Assembly (NCBI GenBank): GCA_947306425.1
Contig: CAMZGO010000005.1
Coordinates: 52,778-116,777 of the forward strand
Direction of reading: 5' to 3'
Origin: an uncultured Elusimicrobia bacterium
GTDB lineage: Bacteria; Elusimicrobiota; Elusimicrobia; Elusimicrobiales; Elusimicrobiaceae
Length of the DNA: 64,000 nt
Shown: piece after piece, positions 58,090 through 64,000 of the stretch
How the letters are laid out: each line of letters begins with the position of its first letter
Numbering within the stretch: position 1 is the first letter of the stretch
Made by a program: the position numbers and the translations under genes
The notes under the pieces: model-generated
Seen by the model: the letters and a program-made list of their open reading frames with translations, nothing else
What the model was told of the DNA's origin: nothing
Database searches by the model: none

Positions 58090-59069
58090 TGAAGAAAATA
58101 ATTTTCTTTTCCTTGTTGGGTGTTTTCGTCATAGGCGGAATTTCCGCCGCACTGTTTATGCGTCATTATTTAAACTATGAGGGCGCGCCCGTAACAGTAG
58201 AAATACCGCAAGGAACCCCCCCAAAACAAATAGCGGAAATTTTAAAATCAAACGGTATTATTAAAAGTACATTTATGTTTCGTGCTTGGCTTAAAATGAG
58301 CGGGGCCGATAAACTTTTAAGAAGCGGTACTTTTAATTTGAATAAAAATATATCTTCAATAAAAGCAATTTGGCATCTTGTTAATGATTCCGGTACGCCT
58401 ACTTTTAGGGTAACAATTTTGGAGGGTTGGCGCCTTGAAGAAATAGCCGAGGAACTTCTTAAACAAGGTATTTTGACAGATAAAGATGCTTTTTTAAATG
58501 AAGCAAAGCGCATTAAGGCGGAAGGTTTTTTGTTTCCCTCCACTTATAGATTACCTAAAAATATGCCCCCTTTGGAAATTTTGAAAGTGATGTATCAGGA
58601 ATATGAAAAGAATGTCCTGCCGATTTTAAATTCCCCGGAAAATAAAACAAATTTAAGCGAGCAGGAAATTATTACCCTTGCATCCATAGTGGAACGTGAA
58701 GCCGTTATAAATGATGAACGCCCAAAAATAGCTGCGGTTTATTTAAACCGTTTAAAAATCGGTAAACGTTTGGAAGCAGACCCGACCGTTCAATATTCTT
58801 TGGGTTATAATGAAAAAGAACAGCGCCATTGGAAAAAGGGTTTAACTTACAGCGATTTAAAATATGATTCACCTTATAATACCTACCGCTACGCCGGACT
58901 TCCGCCGGCACCGATAGCAAGCCCCGGGTTAAATTCCGTTAAGGCAGTATTAAAACCTGAGCCTGATTTTGAAGCATTATATTTCGTGGCAGATAATACC
59001 GGCCGGCATATATTTAGCAAGACCTATCATCAACATCTTCAGACGATTAAGGCTATTAGAGGTAAATAA
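58089..59069 (+). CDS. mltG: Endolytic murein transglycosylase MltG
   Basis: 326 residues: a single N-terminal membrane helix (IIFFSLLGVFVIGGISAALFM), a LysM-like segment (PVTVEIPQGTPPKQIAEILKSNGII), and the YceG/MltG catalytic domain. The catalytic glutamate is in ASIVEREAV (~200), with AAVYLNRLKIGKRLEADPTVQYSLGY and SPYNTYRYAGLPPAPIASPG. It cleaves nascent glycan strands and so sets their length, in the periplasm. It is coupled to tyrS. Confidence 0.95.
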   Translation: MKKIIFFSLLGVFVIGGISAALFMRHYLNYEGAPVTVEIPQGTPPKQIAEILKSNGIIKSTFMFRAWLKMSGADKLLRSGTFNLNKNISSIKAIWHLVNDSGTPTFRVTILEGWRLEEIAEELLKQGILTDKDAFLNEAKRIKAEGFLFPSTYRLPKNMPPLEILKVMYQEYEKNVLPILNSPENKTNLSEQEIITLASIVEREAVINDERPKIAAVYLNRLKIGKRLEADPTVQYSLGYNEKEQRHWKKGLTYSDLKYDSPYNTYRYAGLPPAPIASPGLNSVKAVLKPEPDFEALYFVADNTGRHIFSKTYHQHLQTIKAIRGK

Positions 59070-59144
59070 ATGTAATTTACAGTTACTGTTTTTTTATCGG
59101 CGGCGTCTTTTTGATAAATTAAATTTTTTATTACTTTATAAAAA

Positions 59145-59153
59145 TGCTATACT
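59145..59153 (+). promoter_or_regulatory. Extended -10 promoter of leader RNA copy 2
   Basis: TGC-TATACT (TATACT 59148-59153) without a clear -35; the same TGC-TATA form precedes copy 3. It would start the RNA near 59160. Confidence 0.5.
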
Positions 59154-59159
59154 AAAATT

Positions 59160-59410
59160 AGAGGTTATTTTTAAATGTAGGGCTCAAAACCCTAAAAAAT
59201 TTTGTTTTTTTTGGAATCCGTGTTAAACACGGAAGTCTTTTTAGAATAAAAAGGCTCTGCACTTCCAAAATGAACAGTCGTGTTTTTGAATATATAAGTA
59301 TCCGACGGGAGAAAGTATATTTAATTCTGCCGCCTTTACGGCGGCAGATACGGCTGTCATATTTAGGTTCTGTGTAGAGCATTTAGGTATGACAGCCGTT
59401 TTTATTTGGC
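59160..59410 (+). ncRNA. Structured attenuator-like leader RNA, copy 2 (before TPR gene B)
   Basis: The 366-base gap between mltG and the TPR gene contains this RNA. Helices: AGGG/CCCT (59179-59192), TCCGTGT/ACACGGA (59217-59233), CTTTTT/AAAAAG (~59237-59253), outer stem GCTCTGCAC/GTGTAGAGC (59254-59262 with 59372-59380) and inner stem CAGTCGT/ACGGCTG (59275-59281 with 59350-59356). Inside lies CTGCCGCC/GGCGGCAG. The competing terminator ACGGCTGTCATA/TATGACAGCCGT (59350-59361 with 59388-59399) is followed by TTTTTATTT and uses the 3' strand of the inner stem; the outer-stem 3' strand lies in its loop. Confidence 0.8.
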
Positions 59411-59435
59411 TAAATTTAATAGTGAGGTTAAATTT

Positions 59436-59888
59436 ATGCTAAAAGAGATTGAAGAAGAAATAAAAGAGTTTGGTGAACTTATCAAAAAATATCCCGATAT
59501 AATAGAGTTATATATCGGCCGGGCCCTTTTGTATACAAAAATAAAACAATATGAAAACGCTATTAAAGATTATGAAAAAGGATGTGCAACCTATATGTGC
59601 TATGATATTATGAACGTATGCAAAAGGAATAATTTGGTTAAAGAAGCAGAAGAACTTTATACGAAAAAGATAAATAAAGACAAAAACAATACTATAAACT
59701 ATATGAGCAGGGCGCGTTTTTATATGAGTGTAGGAGAAAATGAAAAAGCACTTTCCGATTGTGAAACTATCTTAAAACTTTCCCCCAAAAATAACTTTTT
59801 TTTAGAAATCAAAGAAGCATTAAATAAGAAATTAAAACTAAAACAAAACAAGACCGAGGGAATAAAAAAACGACCGGTATTTAGGTGA
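59436..59888 (+). CDS. Small cytoplasmic TPR protein, copy B
   Basis: 150 residues, the same protein and the same DNA as copy A at 51021. The ATG at 59436 is taken because it matches copy A and has GTGAGG 8 bases upstream; an in-frame ATG at 59406 would add ten residues that copy A lacks. Its leader is a different sequence with the same fold. A MITE is inserted about 50 bases after the stop. Confidence 0.85.
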   Translation: MLKEIEEEIKEFGELIKKYPDIIELYIGRALLYTKIKQYENAIKDYEKGCATYMCYDIMNVCKRNNLVKEAEELYTKKINKDKNNTINYMSRARFYMSVGENEKALSDCETILKLSPKNNFFLEIKEALNKKLKLKQNKTEGIKKRPVFR

Positions 59889-59900
59889 AAATTTATTTAA
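59436..59900 (+). repeat. 465-bp exact duplicate (copy B) of 51021-51485
   Basis: Base-for-base the same as 51021-51485. The lack of even silent changes points to a very recent copy or ongoing gene conversion. Confidence 0.93.
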
Positions 59901-59939
59901 AAGGGTTAAGCCGTAAATAATGACAAGATAAAACTTTTC

Positions 59940-60282
59940 GGTCTAATGGTCAAAAATGTTGCTGATTAAGTATCTTTTCCTTAAAATTGTTGCTCTTTTA
60001 TTTTCCTCCCCCTTTGCCGTTTTATTTTTGCCTTAGCAAAAATAAGAAAGGGCGGAGGGGTTAGGGGTGGGGGTTGCCCATTAATACATTTTACGTCTCT
60101 GAAGTTTACTAATAAGGTACCCCCCTCTTGCCTCGCAAATAAAATTTGCTCGGCTTTCTCCCGCCCATTTTTTACATAGATAAAGACCGTAAAAAATGGG
60201 TGGCGAAAATAAAAGAGAAAGCAAAAAAATAACATTCCATCATTTTTGATACGGTATTAGCAACATTTTTCACCATTAGGCC
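59940..60282. mobile_element. 343-bp MITE-like element, copy 2 (inverted)
   Basis: It starts GGTCTAATGGTCAAAAATG and ends CATTTTTCACCATTAGGCC, the reverse orientation of copy 1 with which it agrees almost completely. The flanks are the exact 8-bp direct repeat AACTTTTC (59932-59939 and 60283-60290). It has no transposase. It fills most of the 471-base space between TPR copy B and the pyrophosphatase gene. Confidence 0.93.
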
Positions 60283-60359
60283 AACTTTTCTTTTTTACCC
60301 AAAATCCCTTATAATTTTGTATCATTATAATGAGACGTTACTTTTCATTAGGAGGTTGT

Positions 60360-62720
60360 ATGTTTGATATGTTATATGGTATCGCTGACCTAAAACTTGC
60401 AGAACAATATGCAATGTTTGGGGTTTTGGCGGTGGCGCTTATCGGGTTGTGGTATACTTTGTTTCTAAAAAAACAAGTTATGGCCCATGATTCCGGTACA
60501 GGAAAAATGGTTGAGGTCTGGACCGCAATTAAACAAGGCGCAGATGCTTACCTTCGCAAACAACTTAAATCAATCTTGCCGATGATAGCAATATTGACCG
60601 TTTGTTTGTTTTTATCAGTTTACATCGTGCCTGTTTCGGCGGAAGCAAAATTTAGATTCTCCGCTTACAGTGATGAAACAGTAAAACTAATTATCGCTTT
60701 TGGGCGTGCAGGCAGTTTTATTTTGGGGTCTGTATTTTCCTTGCTTGTGGGGCAAATCGGTATGCGTATTGCGGTGGCAGCAAATGTGCGTGTTACGGCG
60801 GCTTCTAAACGCTCCTTTGGCGAGGCCTTAAAAATTGCTTACCGCGCAGGTACCTGCACCGGTATGTTAACTGACGGCCTTGGCTTAATGGGCGGTACTT
60901 TGATTTTTATCATTTTCGGTGTTGCCGCACCTGATGCTTTGTTGGGCTTCGGTTTCGGCGGTACTTTGATTGCTTTGTTTATGCGTGTCGGCGGCGGTAT
61001 TTATACAAAAGCAGCTGACGTCGGTGCTGACCTTGTGGGTAAAGTTGAAGCAGGTATCCCCGAAGATGACCCGAGGAATCCTGCAGTCGTTGCAGACTTG
61101 GTTGGCGATAACGTCGGCGATTGTGCCGGTATGGCTGCTGATATTTTTGAATCCTATGAGGTTACAATCGTCTCCGGTTTAATTTTAGGTCTTTCTTTGT
61201 GGCATTTAACGGGTATGTATGAGTGGATTGTTTACCCGCTTTTAGTGCGCGGTATTGGGGTGTTTTGCTCAATTATCGGTACTTATGCCGTCAGAGATAA
61301 CGGCTTAAAAGGCGATGCCATGAAAGCAATTTTCAGAGGTTATGCAACTTCTGCGACAATTTCAATAATATTGTTCGCTATAGTAGGATATTTCTATTTG
61401 CAAGGCTTAAAAGGCGGTTGGTGGAGGCCGTTTTTGGCGGTTACCATCGGTGTATTTTTGGCTATTGCTATTGATAGAATTACGGAACATTTCACCGGCA
61501 CAACAGGCGCCCCTGTTATTGAAGTTAAAAAATCAACAGATACGGGCTCTGCTACCACTATTTTAAGCGGTCTTGCCGTCGGTCTTGAAAGTTCCGTTTG
61601 GTCAATTTTAGTTATTGCGGTAACTATTTTTTCATCAGTTCTTATTTTCGGAACAATAGAAGGTTTAACCGCAGTTGAAAAGGTCAATTTTATCTTATAC
61701 GGCGTTGCAATGACCGGTATAGGTATGCTTACCTTAACCGGTAATAACGTCGCTATGGATTCCTTTGGCCCTATCGCTGATAATGCTAACGGTGTCGGTG
61801 AAATGGCATGGCACGGCGAAACAGACGAACAAACCAAAAAGGCCCGCCAAATTATGGCTGACCTTGACGGTGTCGGTAATACCACAAAAGCAATCACTAA
61901 AGGTGTTGCAATAGGTTCAGCGGTAATTGCTGCTGTAAGTTTGTTCGGTTCATACATGGTTGACGTAAGTAATGTACAAGAGGCTTTAAATGCAACTTGG
62001 GCTAAAGAGGGTTTAAACCAAACTTTAACTTTACTTAAAGATGTCGGTATAGTTGTTTCCAATCCCGTTGTATTTGTGGGTATGTTGATTGGTGCAGCTG
62101 TGCCTTGGTTGTTTTCTTCATTTGCAATTAATGCCGTTAGACGTGCAGCAAGTTTGATTGTTAAAGAAGTGCGCCGCCAATTCGGGCTTGGTATACTTGA
62201 AAATAAAGCCAAACCGGATTACGGTACAACGGTAGCAATTTCAACCGCCGCTGCCCAAAAGGAACTTATCATTTTGGCTTTGCTTGGTATAGTTTCCCCA
62301 ATCTTTGTAGGGCTTTCACTCGGCGTTGAAGCATTGGGAGGTTTCTTGGCAGGTATTATAGTTTCCGGGCAGTTGCTTGCGGTGTTTATGTCTAACGCCG
62401 GCGGTGCTTGGGACAATGCCAAAAAACTCATTGAAGATGAACCCAGCGATATTGCAAAGAATACCGGTAAAGGTTCTGAAAGGCATAAAGCAAGCGTTGT
62501 CGGTGATACTGTCGGTGATCCGCTTAAAGATACTGCCGGCCCGGCACTTAACCCGATGATTAAAGTTGTCAATATGGTAGCCGTAATTGTTGCGCCTATC
62601 ATTGTCGCTTACAATAATGAATATACCAAACTTTCCGCATGGGGTTGGTGTATAGTTATTTGTTTGCTTGCGATTTTGACTTTCGTGATTATGAAGAGCA
62701 AGAAACAAGTTTCTGAATAA
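60360..62720 (+). CDS. hppA: Membrane-bound proton-translocating pyrophosphatase
   Basis: 786 residues with about 16 membrane helices; the ATG at 60360 is used because AGGAGG lies 5 bases before it. The pyrophosphate site is KAADVGADLVGKVEAGIPEDDPRNPAVVADLVGDNVGDCAG (~217 onward, in two pieces around DVGADLVGKVE), with a second Asp cluster near the end (VVGDTVGDPLKDTAGPALNP). GNTTKAITKG (~505) has Lys where K+-dependent enzymes have Ala, so this should be the K+-independent, H+-pumping class. It saves energy from pyrophosphate in a fermenting cell. Confidence 0.95.
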   Translation: MFDMLYGIADLKLAEQYAMFGVLAVALIGLWYTLFLKKQVMAHDSGTGKMVEVWTAIKQGADAYLRKQLKSILPMIAILTVCLFLSVYIVPVSAEAKFRFSAYSDETVKLIIAFGRAGSFILGSVFSLLVGQIGMRIAVAANVRVTAASKRSFGEALKIAYRAGTCTGMLTDGLGLMGGTLIFIIFGVAAPDALLGFGFGGTLIALFMRVGGGIYTKAADVGADLVGKVEAGIPEDDPRNPAVVADLVGDNVGDCAGMAADIFESYEVTIVSGLILGLSLWHLTGMYEWIVYPLLVRGIGVFCSIIGTYAVRDNGLKGDAMKAIFRGYATSATISIILFAIVGYFYLQGLKGGWWRPFLAVTIGVFLAIAIDRITEHFTGTTGAPVIEVKKSTDTGSATTILSGLAVGLESSVWSILVIAVTIFSSVLIFGTIEGLTAVEKVNFILYGVAMTGIGMLTLTGNNVAMDSFGPIADNANGVGEMAWHGETDEQTKKARQIMADLDGVGNTTKAITKGVAIGSAVIAAVSLFGSYMVDVSNVQEALNATWAKEGLNQTLTLLKDVGIVVSNPVVFVGMLIGAAVPWLFSSFAINAVRRAASLIVKEVRRQFGLGILENKAKPDYGTTVAISTAAAQKELIILALLGIVSPIFVGLSLGVEALGGFLAGIIVSGQLLAVFMSNAGGAWDNAKKLIEDEPSDIAKNTGKGSERHKASVVGDTVGDPLKDTAGPALNPMIKVVNMVAVIVAPIIVAYNNEYTKLSAWGWCIVICLLAILTFVIMKSKKQVSE

Positions 62721-62740
62721 TTGTTAAGTTGAAATTATTT

Positions 62741-62780
62741 GCCCCCGTGTTGCTTACTGCGCACGGGGGTTTTTGTTTTA
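62741..62780 (+). terminator. Rho-independent terminator after hppA
   Basis: CCCCCGTG (62742-62749) pairs with CACGGGGG (62762-62769), followed by TTTTTG. Confidence 0.88.
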
Positions 62781-62781
62781 T

Positions 62782-62848
62782 AGGCCTTTTGGGTAGGCGG
62801 TATTTAGGTCTTAATTCCCTTGTGAAGATACTTTCTTTATCCTATAAT
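62782..62848 (+). promoter_or_regulatory. TAGGTC-type promoter of the secreted ankyrin gene
   Basis: TTGTGA (62820-62825), 17 bases and TATAAT (62843-62848). TATTTAGGTCTTAATTCCC ends directly at the -35, and TAGGCCTTTTGGG lies about 20 bases higher. The block aligns closely with the giant-protein promoter at 9333-9414. Confidence 0.68.
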
Positions 62849-62868
62849 TTATAGGTAAGGAGAACTAC

Positions 62869-63864
62869 ATGGAAAAGAAAAATATATTTATAATTGTTTT
62901 AATGTTTGTTATGACTGTTTGTTTCGCACCGTCCGCTTTTGCACAGATTGATATGAATGCTATAGAACCTGATATAGACGAAATTCATACATTAATAAGA
63001 GATATATACAAAACTGAAACGGTTAACCCGCTTTTAATAGATTCAATGGGTAAAATAATGGATTTGCAAGATGTTGATAAGTGGTTATTGTTGTTCATTA
63101 AAGATAAAAATTTTAAAAAAGCTGAATCACTTATTCAAAACGGTGCAGATATAAATACTTCTGTAAAATTTGCGCCTATCTTCAATTTGGAAAATGATAT
63201 GGATGCTGTTAAATTTTTTGTTGAACAAGGTGCAAACCTTAATACAAAAACAGCGGATGATTGTGAATCCACGCTTTTAATGCTGACAGATGATATAGAA
63301 ATTGCCGCTTATCTGTTAAATAACGGCGCTAGTTTACATATTGAAGATAAATATGGAAAAACTGCATTAGAGCGTGCTTGTAATGCTTTAAACCCGGAGA
63401 AAGTGCAATTTTTGTTAAATTCGGGGATTAAAGTATTTGATATGGAAAAATTATCTTTATATCTATATAATACTATAGCTTCCAATATTGTTCCCCCCCA
63501 CCATACACACGACAATTTGTTAAAAGTTGTTAAAATTTTACTTGATAATGATGCTATATACAGGGATTATTATTTTGTTAAACATATAAATTTGCTTATT
63601 AATTTAACATCTGAATATGAGCAAGATGAACTGTTTGAACTTTTCTATAAAGCAAAACACGACTATTTTATGAAATGTTTATCTAATATTCCTAAAGTAT
63701 ATGACAAAAATGATATATACATCCAAACTGTTAAATTATTATTGGAACAAGGGATTGATCCTTATTATAAAAATGATAAAGGCGAGACTCCTTTATCACT
63801 TGCTAAGAAGAAAGGAAATAAACAAATTTGTAATCTTCTTATAGAGCATGGTGCCATAGAATAA
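62869..63864 (+). CDS. Exported ankyrin-repeat protein
   Basis: 331 residues with signal peptide (MEKKNIFIIVLMFVMTVCFAPSAFA, before QI). The early segment IEPDIDEIHTLIRDIY resembles the N-terminal family segment of the 24007-27765 cluster. Ankyrin repeats follow (FKKAESLIQNGADINTSVKF; AVKFFVEQGANLNTKTADDC; IAAYLLNNGASLHIEDKYGKTALERAC; TVKLLLEQGIDPYYKNDKGETPLSLAKKKGNKQICNLLIEHGA). AAGGAG is 8 bases before the ATG. Its promoter carries the same element as that cluster. Confidence 0.87.
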   Translation: MEKKNIFIIVLMFVMTVCFAPSAFAQIDMNAIEPDIDEIHTLIRDIYKTETVNPLLIDSMGKIMDLQDVDKWLLLFIKDKNFKKAESLIQNGADINTSVKFAPIFNLENDMDAVKFFVEQGANLNTKTADDCESTLLMLTDDIEIAAYLLNNGASLHIEDKYGKTALERACNALNPEKVQFLLNSGIKVFDMEKLSLYLYNTIASNIVPPHHTHDNLLKVVKILLDNDAIYRDYYFVKHINLLINLTSEYEQDELFELFYKAKHDYFMKCLSNIPKVYDKNDIYIQTVKLLLEQGIDPYYKNDKGETPLSLAKKKGNKQICNLLIEHGAIE

Positions 63865-63885
63865 ATAACCCTTAATTAAATTATT

Positions 63886-63924
63886 CCCCCCGCGTGTTGG
63901 TTATAGAAACATGCGGGGTTTTTA
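63886..63924 (+). terminator. Rho-independent terminator after the ankyrin gene
   Basis: CCCCGCGTGTT (63888-63898) pairs with AACATGCGGGG (63908-63918) with one G-T pair, followed by TTTTTATT. Confidence 0.88.
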
Positions 63925-63949
63925 TTGTAATTTTTCTATGTCAAAATTC

Positions 63950-64000
63950 GGTCTAATGGTCAAAAATGTTGCTGATTAAGTATCTTTTCCTTAAAATTGT
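63950..64000. mobile_element. 343-bp MITE-like element, copy 3 (cut by window end)
   Basis: The last 51 bases, from GGTCTAATGGTCAAAAATG on, are the same as the first 51 of copy 2. The 8 bases before it are CAAAATTC, the expected target duplication. Confidence 0.9.

Noticed and set aside
61394..62212. A 272-codon antisense open frame opposite the pyrophosphatase gene
   Set aside because: It is a shadow of the real gene: the sense frame has all catalytic motifs, and the antisense product is a Ser/Thr/Pro-rich string with no start signal.
1..64000. CRISPR arrays, rRNA and tRNA genes
   Set aside because: I saw no regularly spaced direct repeats and no Cas proteins, and no stretch that folds as tRNA or matches conserved rRNA segments. 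Small tRNA-like folds could be missed by eye.

Overview
ORGANISM. The DNA is AT-rich and tightly packed, with many 1-19 base gene overlaps. It encodes a Gram-negative (diderm) envelope: a lipid/ABC exporter, surface-glycan genes, an RND efflux pump with outer-membrane factor, an OprB-type porin and a TraF-like barrel. It also carries several short type IV pilin-like genes whose N-termini read GFTLIELLVVVLIIGILAA, families of secreted ankyrin-type proteins, and a membrane pyrophosphatase. This combination best fits a gut-type member of Elusimicrobiota. That assignment is an inference; no rRNA, tRNA or taxonomic marker was available to test it.

LAYOUT. (1) 1-7406, plus strand: end of an MsbA-like exporter followed by a surface-sugar operon (NeuB-cupin fusion, ThDP enzyme, polyprenyl glycosyltransferase, C-methyltransferase, epimerase). 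(2) 7403-9297, minus: two orphan OppBC-type permeases. (3) 9454-14915: a 1576-residue exported protein ending in a 12-helix MFS-like domain, then a sirtuin. (4) 14963-15755: a structured leader RNA in front of a pilin-like gene. (5) 15845-19338, minus: a complete aaxABC-type arginine-agmatine system. (6) 19635-23567: cytidine deaminase, K+ channel, SIS protein, pyrimidine nucleoside phosphorylase. (7) 23593-23935: a 343-bp MITE. (8) 24007-27765, minus: four secreted, partly paralogous proteins, divergent from an 877-residue exported protein. (9) 30702-42115: GH3 hexosaminidase, TraF-like barrel, RND tripartite pump, SIMPL protein, ankyrin protein. (10) 42250-50603, minus: a self-contained 12-gene capsid/tail operon with no packaging, integration or replication genes. 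(11) 50755-60282: two further leader RNAs, each in front of one of two identical TPR genes, enclosing a metabolic run, two tandem pilin genes with T15 promoter tracts, tyrS and mltG, and ending in a second MITE. (12) 60360-64000: H+-pyrophosphatase, secreted ankyrin protein, start of a third MITE.

HOW IT WORKS TOGETHER. Three levels of regulation can be read directly. A TAGGTC-type element sits just upstream of, or overlaps, the promoters of the giant MFS fusion, the secreted paralog cluster, its divergent partner, a pilin and the secreted ankyrin protein, suggesting a cell-surface regulon. T15 tracts fill the -35/-10 spacer of both tandem pilins, a phase-variation layout. Three copies of a structured RNA with mutually exclusive antiterminator and terminator stems precede a pilin and both TPR genes.

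MOST NOTEWORTHY. (a) The three-copy attenuator-like RNA family, which I do not recognise as a known class. (b) The stand-alone capsid-tail operon, resembling a gene transfer agent, with its own repressor-type promoter, a clear A-AAT-TTT frameshift site in the tail chaperone, and hairpins after the two most abundant structural genes. (c) The MITE family with exact 8-bp target duplications. (d) aaxABC, with chlamydial gene order.
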